DNA of 64,000 nucleotides, from the NCBI RefSeq assembly GCF_009856825.1, contig NZ_WVTD01000004.1:1-64000 (forward strand), given 5' to 3'. This document shows, in pieces, positions 57,135 to 64,000 of this stretch. This DNA is from Novosphingobium silvae. Lineage in GTDB: Bacteria > Pseudomonadota > Alphaproteobacteria > Sphingomonadales > Sphingomonadaceae. Position 1 is the stretch's first letter. The number at the start of each line of letters is the position of its first letter. A program made the translations under genes and the position numbers. The notes under the pieces were generated by a model that had not been told where the DNA came from, ran no database searches, and saw only the letters and a list, made by a program, of their open reading frames with translations.

Positions 57135-58445
57135 ATGATACCCAAGACCTTCCACTTCATCTGGGTGGGCGACGAGAGCCGGCGACCGGACAACTGCATC
57201 CAGACCTGGCGCGATGCGCACCCGGGCTGGGCGTTCCACCTATGGGGCAATGCCGAGCTCGACGGGCGGGGCTGGATCAATGCCGGGCACATGGCCGCGA
57301 TGCGCGAACGCGAGCTCAATGGCGTGGCCGACATGATGCGATGGGAGATCCTGCACGAACATGGCGGCCTGGTGTTCGACGCCGATTCCATCTGCGTGGC
57401 GCCGCTGGACGACTGGCTCCTGCGCTGCGAGGCCTTCGCCTGCTGGGAAAACGAGATCGCGCGGCCCGGCCTCATCGCGGCGGGGTACTTCGGCTGCATG
57501 CCGGGCAACCCCTTCGTGCACCAGATCATCGAGGACATCTCCGCGATGCCGAGCGTGGTCGATGCCATGGCATGGCAGACCGTCGGACCGCAGCGCCTGA
57601 CGGATGCCTACCGCGAGCACCGCTATACGCCGCTGCGGATCTATCCCAGCCACTACTTCATCCCGCGGCATTTCACGGGCGTGACGTACGAGGGGCCCGA
57701 CCGGATCTATGCCCACCAGCTATGGGGCTCGACGCTGGGAACCTACGATCACCTGCACGAGGCCGATGTGTCCGGCGTGGTCGCTCAGGCGGCTGACCCG
57801 GCACCGGCGCAGACGGCGGCATCCTCGCCGCTCGAACGGCTGCACGCGCCTTACTTCCTCCAGCGCGTGCCGGTCAGCTCCGAGCTTGCCGATCTGGACC
57901 GCATCCAAGTGCTGCGCGGCCTCTGCGCCGGCCAGCGGGTGCTGCATGTCGGCTGCGCGGACTGGCCGATCACCGATCCGCGCACCTCGCTCCACGTCGC
58001 GCTGGAGCCGCACTGCGCCCGGCTGGACGGCCTCGATCCGCATGCCGAAGCGCTGGATGCGCTGCGCCCGCACGTGTCCGGGGAACTCTTCACCGACTTC
58101 GCGCAAGTCTCGCAAGGCTACGACCTGGTGCTCGTGCCCGAAGTCCTGGAGCATGTGGCCGATGTCGCAGGGTTCCTGGCGCAGGTCGAGGCCATCGACG
58201 CGCCGCTGTTCCTGATCTCCGTTCCGGACGCCTTCCAGTGCCGCGCCCGCCATTTCGACTACGTCGAGCAGACCGAGACATTCTTCGAGGCGGTGCATCC
58301 CGATCACAACCACTGGTACACGCCCTATACTTTCGCCAACACCCTGGCGAAGTACACCCGGCTCGAAATGCAGCGCATGTGGTTCTTCAACCGCATCTCC
58401 CTTCTCGCCCTGCTCAGCAGGCGGGAACCAGATGGCGGAAGCTGA
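57135..58445 (+). CDS. GT32-like glycosyltransferase fused to a methyltransferase domain
   Basis: A 436-aa protein from the ATG of MIPKTFHFIWVG. The first ~215 residues are a glycosyltransferase with sugar-binding DxD (FDADS, 82-84) and IPKTFHFIWVG as in family GT32 (OCH1-like). From about residue 262 a class I methyltransferase fold begins (RVLHVGC at 268-274, then LVLVPEVLEHV). Such fusions may make methylated glycans on LPS, capsule or flagellin; that is inference. It follows rpoN after 112 bp. Confidence 0.8.
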   Translation: MIPKTFHFIWVGDESRRPDNCIQTWRDAHPGWAFHLWGNAELDGRGWINAGHMAAMRERELNGVADMMRWEILHEHGGLVFDADSICVAPLDDWLLRCEAFACWENEIARPGLIAAGYFGCMPGNPFVHQIIEDISAMPSVVDAMAWQTVGPQRLTDAYREHRYTPLRIYPSHYFIPRHFTGVTYEGPDRIYAHQLWGSTLGTYDHLHEADVSGVVAQAADPAPAQTAASSPLERLHAPYFLQRVPVSSELADLDRIQVLRGLCAGQRVLHVGCADWPITDPRTSLHVALEPHCARLDGLDPHAEALDALRPHVSGELFTDFAQVSQGYDLVLVPEVLEHVADVAGFLAQVEAIDAPLFLISVPDAFQCRARHFDYVEQTETFFEAVHPDHNHWYTPYTFANTLAKYTRLEMQRMWFFNRISLLALLSRREPDGGS

Positions 58446-58467
58446 GTTATAGATGCGTGTCCCGGTC

Positions 58468-58585
58468 AAGGGCGGCTTTTACGAGCCGCCCTTTTTCGTT
58501 TTTGACCTTTGGATGGCGGCTTCAACGAGCCGCCCTTTCGGTTTTTGGCTCTCGAACGGCGGCTTCAACGAGCCGCTCTTTTTCG
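58468..58585 (+). terminator. Triplicated hairpin/terminator block
   Basis: Three near-copies of a GGCGGC / GCCGCC hairpin with a TTCAACGA-like loop: at 58468-58496 (followed by TTTTT), 58515-58538 and 58557-58585. Each is followed by a T-rich run. The copies are separated by a ~12-17-base spacer. They stop transcription from the GT32-methyltransferase gene and have probably arisen by local duplication. Confidence 0.75.
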
Positions 58586-58649
58586 TTCCCCTCCGGCATC
58601 GCCGGTGCCGTATTGTCGCGGAGGCCAGCGATGGTCTAGGCTGGCGCGG

Positions 58650-59159
58650 ATGCTGCCCGAGACACCGCGCCCTCTGCGCCTGCGCAAGATGGCCTCGCCC
58701 GTCGGGGAGCTGACCCTGCTGGCGGGGGATGACGGTCTGGCAGCCGTGTTGTGGCAGGACGAACGGCCCGGCCGGGTCGTGGCGGGACCTGCTGAGCCGG
58801 GCGGCCATCCTATGCTCGATGCGGCGCAGGACCAGCTGAACGCCTATTTCGAGGGCCGCCTGCGCCGGTTCGACCTTCCGCTGGACTTTCGCGGAACGGA
58901 TTTCCAGCGCGCGGTCTGGCGGGCCCTGCTAGACATCCCCTACGGCGAGACGCGCAGCTACGGCGAGATCGCGCGGGCGCTCGGCCGCCCCGGAGCGAGC
59001 CGCGCAGTGGGAGCGGCGAACGGCCGCAATCCGATCTCGATCGTCGCGCCGTGCCATCGGGTGATCGGCAGCGGCGGCGGGCTTACCGGGTTCGCCGGGG
59101 GACTGGCGGCGAAGACATGGCTGCTGAGGCTGGAAGGGCATCCGCTGCTTCCGCTCTGA
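58650..59159 (+). CDS. ogt: Methylated-DNA-protein-cysteine methyltransferase
   Basis: A 169-aa DNA-repair suicide enzyme from the ATG of MLPETPRPLRL. The active site is PCHRVIG with the acceptor Cys near residue 131. FQRAVWRALLDIPYGETRSYGEIARALGRPGASRAVGAANGRNP is the standard DNA-binding part. It removes O6-alkylguanine. Overlap with the preceding repeat block is avoided by this start. Confidence 0.95.
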   Translation: MLPETPRPLRLRKMASPVGELTLLAGDDGLAAVLWQDERPGRVVAGPAEPGGHPMLDAAQDQLNAYFEGRLRRFDLPLDFRGTDFQRAVWRALLDIPYGETRSYGEIARALGRPGASRAVGAANGRNPISIVAPCHRVIGSGGGLTGFAGGLAAKTWLLRLEGHPLLPL

Positions 59160-59167
59160 GGGGGCCG

Positions 59168-61393
59168 TCAGTCCACGTCGAAGTGATCGGGCGCCAGTCC
59201 GCAGCCGCGGCGATGGTGCATCCGCGTGAAGGCGCTTTCGATCCTGCGGGTATATGCCGCGGTATCGAACAGGGGGCAGGTCGCCCGCCGTTCCGCCAGC
59301 CTTGCGCGCAGGGTGGCGAGGCGCGGCCGGTCGCGGGCGAGTTCCAGTGCGAGCCGGGCATAGTCTGCTGCGCTTCCCATCGCGAGTTCCGGCAGCCCGG
59401 CGGCATGGACGAGGCTTGCGGCGACCCGCGCGGCGAACTGGTTTCCTGCAAAGGTCAGCACGGGCAGTCCCGCCCATAGCGCGTCGCTGGCGGTGGTGTG
59501 GGCATTGACGGCAAAGGTGTCGAGGAACAGGTCGGCGTGGGCCAGGCGGCCCAGATGCGCGGCGTGGGGGATGGGCGGGGCGAAGACGAGGCGCTCTGCC
59601 TCCACGCCGCGTGCGCGCGCTTCCCGGCTAAGGTTCGCCTGCACGTGCGGGCCGGTGTCCAGCAGCCACAGCACGCTTCCCTCCACTTCGCGCAGCAGGC
59701 CCATCCAGATGTCCCATTCGGCAGGGGAAATCTTGTAGCTCTGGTTGAAGCTGGCGAAGACGAAGCCATCCTCCGGCAGGTTCCAGCCCTTTCGCCCGCG
59801 CAGGTCCGTGGTGATCGGGCGCGCGTCGTCGTTGGCCTGGTAGCAGTTGGCCAGGCGGACGATCTTCTCGGTGAAGAACGCCTCCGCGCCCGGGGGCATG
59901 GTCACGTGATCGGCGATGAAATAGTCCATGCACGCGTGGCCAAGGGTGCCCGGATAGCCCATCCAGCTCACCTGCACGGGGGCGAGGCGGTGGCCGAACA
60001 GCCGGGTGCGGGTGCCCAGCGTGAAGCCTTTCAGATCCACCGCAAGGTCCAGCCCGTCCGCCCGGGCGAGCGCCACCACGTCTTCGTCGCGCATTGCGCC
60101 GATCTCGGTGAAGCCGTCCACGCAGGAGCGCAGCGCGGCGCGCAGGGCATCCTGCTCGCGCATGGGGCCGTAGCTGTAGAGCCGCACGTCGAAGCGGCTG
60201 CGATCGTGCTCGCGAAAGAAGCCGGACATGAGGTGCATCGTCGCGTGATCGTGGAAATCGCCGGAGAAATAGCCCACGCGGATGCGTCCATCCGAAGACG
60301 GCGCGGGCGCAGGCATGTCGGGCGGTGCATCCGGGTACATCCTTGCCGCGCAGGCCACCGAGCGCTGGTACTGATGGGCGGGATCGTCCACGAAAGGGAG
60401 CGAAGCGAAGGGCTGCACCGCTGCCGCTTCGGGACCGGTGGTGAGGACATATTCCCCCCGGGCGTGCCAGTCGCAAAGGTGAGCTTCTTCGAACAGCGCC
60501 TGCAGCAGCGCGCCGGTATCGCAGGGATTGCGGGCGAAGGCTGCCCGAAACGCCTCGATCGCGCCCGGCCGGTCGCCCTTCAACACGAGCGCCTTGCCTC
60601 GGTTCACCATCGCCCCGGTGTTTGCCGGGTCGGCGGCCAGCGCCCGGTCGAACGCGGCGAGCGCTTCGTCGGCGCGGTGATCGGCCAGGAACTGCGCGCC
60701 CATGTTGTTGTGGGCATCGCCATGGCCAGGCTCCAGCCTCGCGGCGGCTTCGAAGCAGGCGATCGCGGCAGGGCGATTGCCCCGGCTGGCGTGCAGGTTG
60801 CCAAGGTTATAGTGCGCATCCGCATGGCCGGGCTCGATGGCGATGGCCCTCTCCAGCCACTGCGCCGCCTCGTCGAGCCTGCCGCCCTGTTCGAGGAGTC
60901 CCGCCAGGTTGTAGCACGCGTCCCCATAGCCGGGCGCGCGGGAGATCACATCGCGCCAGATCGCTTCCGCGTCCTCCGTGCGTCCCTGCCGGCGAAGCGC
61001 GATGGCGAGGTTGTTGTAGGCGGCCGGGCCATCAGGGTCGGCGGCGGTGGCGCGGCGAAAGGCGCTCTCCGCCTCGGTGTCCCTGCCCAGTTCGAGCAGC
61101 GCGGCGCCCAGCAGGTTGTGGACGCCGTGAGCTTGCGGGTGGCTGGCCGAAAGGCGGGCGCCAAGCCGCGCGGCTTCCTCCATCCGCCCGGCCCGGAAGG
61201 CCGCGACCATGTTGTCGAAGGCCACCTGTGCGGGCGTGTCGGCAGGTTCGTCCAGTGCCTCGAGCCCGGCCTTCGCGCGGGCGTTGCGGGGATGGCGGTC
61301 AAGCACCTGCCGGTAGAGCACGCGCGCGCTTTCCGCATCACCGCGCCGGGCGGCGCTCCGGGCCTTGATCAGGAGGCTCTCCAGTCCGCTCAT
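59168..61393 (-). CDS. TPR protein with O-GlcNAc-transferase-type (GT41) domain
   Basis: A 741-aa protein. The N-terminal ~330 residues hold about eight TPR units (PGYGDACYNLAGLLEQGGRLDEAAQWLERAI and similar). The C-terminal GT41 (SPINDLY/OGT-like) domain has FSGDFHDHATMHLMSG, LAPVQVSWMGYPGT and FASFNQSYKISPAEWDIW, matching O-linked N-acetylglucosaminyltransferases. Bacterial members glycosylate proteins such as flagellin or adhesins. The nearest glycan gene is the GT32-methyltransferase, with the opposite orientation. Confidence 0.92.
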   Translation of the reverse strand: MSGLESLLIKARSAARRGDAESARVLYRQVLDRHPRNARAKAGLEALDEPADTPAQVAFDNMVAAFRAGRMEEAARLGARLSASHPQAHGVHNLLGAALLELGRDTEAESAFRRATAADPDGPAAYNNLAIALRRQGRTEDAEAIWRDVISRAPGYGDACYNLAGLLEQGGRLDEAAQWLERAIAIEPGHADAHYNLGNLHASRGNRPAAIACFEAAARLEPGHGDAHNNMGAQFLADHRADEALAAFDRALAADPANTGAMVNRGKALVLKGDRPGAIEAFRAAFARNPCDTGALLQALFEEAHLCDWHARGEYVLTTGPEAAAVQPFASLPFVDDPAHQYQRSVACAARMYPDAPPDMPAPAPSSDGRIRVGYFSGDFHDHATMHLMSGFFREHDRSRFDVRLYSYGPMREQDALRAALRSCVDGFTEIGAMRDEDVVALARADGLDLAVDLKGFTLGTRTRLFGHRLAPVQVSWMGYPGTLGHACMDYFIADHVTMPPGAEAFFTEKIVRLANCYQANDDARPITTDLRGRKGWNLPEDGFVFASFNQSYKISPAEWDIWMGLLREVEGSVLWLLDTGPHVQANLSREARARGVEAERLVFAPPIPHAAHLGRLAHADLFLDTFAVNAHTTASDALWAGLPVLTFAGNQFAARVAASLVHAAGLPELAMGSAADYARLALELARDRPRLATLRARLAERRATCPLFDTAAYTRRIESAFTRMHHRRGCGLAPDHFDVD

Positions 61394-61557
61394 CGGCCTG
61401 CTTTCGCGCTTGGAAGGAAGCGCCAGCCTTAGGCGGACGTGGTGGAGGGCGGGTGACCGGAGGGCTACGGATCGTCACTTAGGCCCCTGTCGGCGGCGGC
61501 TGGGGGACGCACCGCACCCGCGATCGTGGGCCATCTCGTGATTGCCTGACGCGATCC

Positions 61558-61587
61558 TTTCACCGCTCTCGCCCGAGCGATTATAAC
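61558..61587 (+). promoter_or_regulatory. Candidate promoter of the SDR gene pair
   Basis: TTTCAC (61558-61563) and TATAAC (61582-61587) are 18 bp apart. AACAGGTGTT at 61585-61594 is an overlapping palindrome-like AACA/TGTT, which may be an operator. Confidence 0.35.
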
Positions 61588-61696
61588 AGGTGTTCAGCAT
61601 TTTCGGTTGACTGAGCGGGCGCCCGCCGCCAGCCAGTGCGAACGACAGGGCCATTCCAGCGGCCCTGAGCCGAAAAGAACCGGGAGAATGCCGCCG

Positions 61697-62449
61697 ATGT
61701 CCATGCCTCTCGAAGGAAAAGTCGCGCTCGTCACTGGGGCATCTTCCGGCATCGGCGAGGCGGCCGCGCTGTGCCTTGCCGAAGCGGGAGCAAGCGTCGC
61801 CGTCGCCGCGCGCCGGGCGGAGCGGCTTGCCGACCTCGTCGGCCGGATCGAGGCGGCAGGTGGCCGGGCTCTCGCGATCGCGGGCGACATGATGGTGGAG
61901 GAGGACGCACGGCGCGCCGTCGAAGAGACCGTGGCGAGCCTGGGGGCGATCGACGTGCTGATAAACTCGGCAGGCGTGATGCAGGTCGGCGGCATCGAAG
62001 GCTGCGACACGGATCTCTATCGACGTGTCGTCGACATCAACCTGATGGGAACCGTTTACACCTGCGCGGCGGCCGTGCCGCACATGGTCGCGAACGGCGG
62101 GGGCGACATCATCACCATCTCCTCGCTGGCAGCGCGGAAAGGCGGCGCGATGACGAATGCCTATTCCGCCAGCAAGCATGCCGTGAACGCCTTCACGGAC
62201 GGGCTGCGGCAGGAGGTTGGCGGCAAGAACATCCGCGTCACCACGCTGATGCCCGGCGCCACCGAGACCGAAGTGGCCGACAACATCGTCGATCCCGGGT
62301 GGCGCACCGCGATCAAGGCGCATGTCGCCAAGGATGGCGCGGTCAAGCCGCGCGACATCGGCGAAGCCATCGTCTTCATCCTATCTATGCCGCGCCGGAC
62401 CAACATCTCCGAGATATCCATCCGCCCCACGATCGACACATCGGCGTGA
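61697..62449 (+). CDS. Short-chain dehydrogenase/reductase
   Basis: A 250-aa classic SDR, starting at MSMPLEGKVALVTG with GGAG 10-13 bases upstream. NAD(P)-binding GASSGIGEA is at 13-21, and YSASKH holds the catalytic Tyr/Lys. The C-terminus lacks the usual substrate-lid glycine motif, being REIxISIRPTID-like. The substrate is unknown. It is 35 bp from the next SDR and so in the same operon. Confidence 0.88.
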   Translation: MSMPLEGKVALVTGASSGIGEAAALCLAEAGASVAVAARRAERLADLVGRIEAAGGRALAIAGDMMVEEDARRAVEETVASLGAIDVLINSAGVMQVGGIEGCDTDLYRRVVDINLMGTVYTCAAAVPHMVANGGGDIITISSLAARKGGAMTNAYSASKHAVNAFTDGLRQEVGGKNIRVTTLMPGATETEVADNIVDPGWRTAIKAHVAKDGAVKPRDIGEAIVFILSMPRRTNISEISIRPTIDTSA

Positions 62450-62484
62450 CGGCGGGGCACGAAATCCAGGACGGGAGAGGGACG

Positions 62485-63294
62485 ATGGCGAAAAGGCTTC
62501 AGGACAAGGTCTGCATCATCACCGGAGCCGGCTCGGGCATGGGCAAGGCGATGGCGCAGCTGTTCCACGCGCAGGGTGCCCGGCTCGTACTGGCCGACAT
62601 TTCGGGCAAAGAGGAGGAAGTTGCCGTCGCGCTGGGCGACAGGGCAGTGGCCATGCGCTGCGACGTCTCCGACGAGGAGCAGGTCGCAGCGCTTGTCGCC
62701 CGCGCCGAAAGCGAGTTCGGCCGCCTTGACGTCCAGTGCAACAACGCCGGTTTCGGCGGGGGCATGGCGGCGCTGCACACCCAGTCCGCCGAACTGTGGG
62801 ACAAGGTCCACGCCACGAACATCCGGGGCGTGTTCCTATGCATGAAGTATGGCATCGCCTCCATGCTGCGGACCGGCGGAGGCGCCATCGTCAACACCGG
62901 ATCGGCCTCGGCTGCCGTGGGATGGAAGCACCACGGCGTCTACAGTTCGGCCAAGGCGGGCGTGCACCAGCTTACCAGGGTCGCAGCGCTCGACTATTCC
63001 GACCGCAACATCCGCGTGAACGCGGTGGCGCCGGGCACTGTTTGGACCGGGCTTGTGGAAGCCTCCCGGACGTTCGACGTTCCGCCGAAGGATTTTCCCA
63101 CGCTGGCCGGCATCCCGATGGGGCGCTGGGGCCATGCAGAGGATGTCGCCAATGCCGCCCTGTTCCTCGCGAGTGACGAGGCGGCCTACATCACCGGCAT
63201 GGTCCTGCCGGTGGATGGGGGGTACTCGATCGGCTTTTCCGGCATGGGGGCCGAGAGACCCGGGATCGCAAGCGAGACCGCGCAAGACGGCTGA
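62485..63294 (+). CDS. Short-chain dehydrogenase/reductase
   Basis: A 269-aa SDR from an ATG with GGGAGAGG just upstream. The cofactor motif GAGSGMGKA is near residue 14, and CNNAG, NTGSASAAVG and YSSAKAG carry the catalytic Ser-Tyr-Lys. It ends with GMVLPVDGGYSIG, the typical SDR finish. With the preceding SDR and the aminotransferase it suggests a catabolic pathway, substrate unknown. Confidence 0.9.
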   Translation: MAKRLQDKVCIITGAGSGMGKAMAQLFHAQGARLVLADISGKEEEVAVALGDRAVAMRCDVSDEEQVAALVARAESEFGRLDVQCNNAGFGGGMAALHTQSAELWDKVHATNIRGVFLCMKYGIASMLRTGGGAIVNTGSASAAVGWKHHGVYSSAKAGVHQLTRVAALDYSDRNIRVNAVAPGTVWTGLVEASRTFDVPPKDFPTLAGIPMGRWGHAEDVANAALFLASDEAAYITGMVLPVDGGYSIGFSGMGAERPGIASETAQDG

Positions 63295-63382
63295 ACCCGC
63301 GCGCAAGCCGGAGCATGGACGCGCGTCCGTGTCTGATGCCCTCGCCGATTGCATCCTCTCCGGGCGCATCGTAGCAGGTGGC

Positions 63383-64000
63383 ATGATCGCCCAAGTCGAA
63401 CCCTTTCATGCGACCACGATCGGCCGCATCGCCTATGAACTCGCCGCCAGCGGGCGCGACGTGATCCATATGGAATACGGCCAGCCCTCGACCGGGGCAC
63501 CGGCGGCGGCGATCGCGGCAGCGCATGCCGTGCTCGACAGCGAACCCGGCGGCTACTGGGAGAGCCCGGCCCTGCGCGAACGGATCGCGCGCCACTATGC
63601 CGAGGACTACGGCGTAAACGTCTCGTCCGAACAGGTGTACCTGACCTGCGGCGCCTCGCCCGCGTTCGTGCTGGCGCTTTCGTGCTGCTTCCGTCCGGGC
63701 GAACGGGTGGCGCTGGCCCGCCCCGGCTACGTCGCCTACCGCAACGCGATGCGCGCGCTCTACATCGAGCCGGTGGAACTGCCCTGCGGCGAGGCGGAGC
63801 GCTACCAGGTCACCGCCGCTGCGCTCGATGCGCTGGATCCTGCGCCCGCCGGGCTCATCGTGGCAAGCCCCGCCAACCCCACCGGCACCGTCATTCCGCC
63901 CGAGGAACTGGCCGCCATAGCCGAGGTCTGCGCGCGCAAGGGCATCAAGGTGATCTCGGACGAGATATACCATGGCCTGACTTACGGCCCCGTCGCCGAC
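63383..64000 (+). CDS. Class I/II aminotransferase (3' partial)
   Basis: The frame runs off the window after 206 codons. It has MEYGQPSTGAP near 30, YWESPALRERIA, then ANPTGTV (PLP aminotransferase motif) and SDEIYHGLTYG. The PLP lysine lies beyond the window. The start is the ATG of MIAQVEPFH; a GTG 18 codons upstream (63329) is in frame and possible. It follows the SDR pair by 88 bp. Confidence 0.85.
   Translation, partial: MIAQVEPFHATTIGRIAYELAASGRDVIHMEYGQPSTGAPAAAIAAAHAVLDSEPGGYWESPALRERIARHYAEDYGVNVSSEQVYLTCGASPAFVLALSCCFRPGERVALARPGYVAYRNAMRALYIEPVELPCGEAERYQVTAAALDALDPAPAGLIVASPANPTGTVIPPEELAAIAEVCARKGIKVISDEIYHGLTYGPVAD

Overview
The window is high-GC DNA from an alphaproteobacterium, most likely of the order Sphingomonadales (Novosphingobium/Sphingobium-like). 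That placement is inferred from gene content and protein style (lptB-rpoN, guaA, gyrB, a TldD/PmbA pair, DUF2171, zf-CHCC and Rap1a/Tai proteins); no search was run. About 15.5 kb of accessory DNA is followed by about 48 kb of mostly ordinary chromosome.

Region 1 (1-15,555) is an integrated element abutting the 3' end of guaA. Its left part is a tightly packed five-gene operon (162-9177): a GHKL/Bergerat-fold ATPase, a Rossmann-like putative methyltransferase, a 1326-aa SF2 helicase (DrmA-like), a DUF1998 protein (DrmB-like) and a one-HKD phospholipase-D protein (DrmC-like). The last three match the core of the DISARM anti-phage system. The usual accessory genes (drmD or drmE and the canonical DNA methylases) are not seen; an ATPase and a putative methyltransferase sit in their place. 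The reading frame entering from position 1 may be the tail of a further gene. Next comes an opposite-strand operon of three overlapping genes, a large serine recombinase and two ParB-family proteins (9415-12,816), with a divergent DNA-binding protein. The element ends with an AlpA-like regulator, a P4-type tyrosine integrase, and five copies of a TACCGTCAG-like motif, candidate arm sites, between integrase and guaA.

Region 2 (15,556-28,767) holds guaA, a 26-aa hydrophobic peptide, an RMF-like protein, gyrB, tldD, zf-CHCC, a divergent azoR/HxlR pair, a cytochrome P450, a lone ABC ATPase, an AT-rich patch with a 56-aa CxxC protein, and nadB.

Region 3 (28,851-39,056) has class Ia ribonucleotide reductase genes nrdA and nrdB separated by 4.4 kb holding cell-envelope genes: a Rap1a/Tai protein, an L,D-transpeptidase, a coiled-coil lipoprotein, a ClC channel and two DUF2171 proteins. 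A hairpin-rich stretch behind a promoter-like sequence follows (37,827-38,160), then MAPEG and DUF1294 membrane proteins.

Region 4 (39,079-42,935) is a two-gene operon: a 1159-aa alpha/beta-hydrolase plus CHAT-protease fusion and a 123-aa partner. Region 5 (43,053-55,425) is housekeeping: CNT nucleoside transporter, queuosine-precursor transporter, argB, a lipoprotein, YggT, folD, MarC, YnfA, a LON-domain protein, a CnoX-like thioredoxin, two identical tRNA-Gly(GCC) genes, VanZ, pmbA and lptB. Region 6 (55,482-64,000) has rpoN, a GT32-methyltransferase fusion, a triplicated hairpin block, ogt, a TPR-GT41 (O-GlcNAc-transferase type) protein, two SDR dehydrogenases and a truncated PLP aminotransferase.

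The strongest candidates for something new are the DISARM-like operon with its ATPase/methyltransferase pair, and the hydrolase-CHAT fusion operon.
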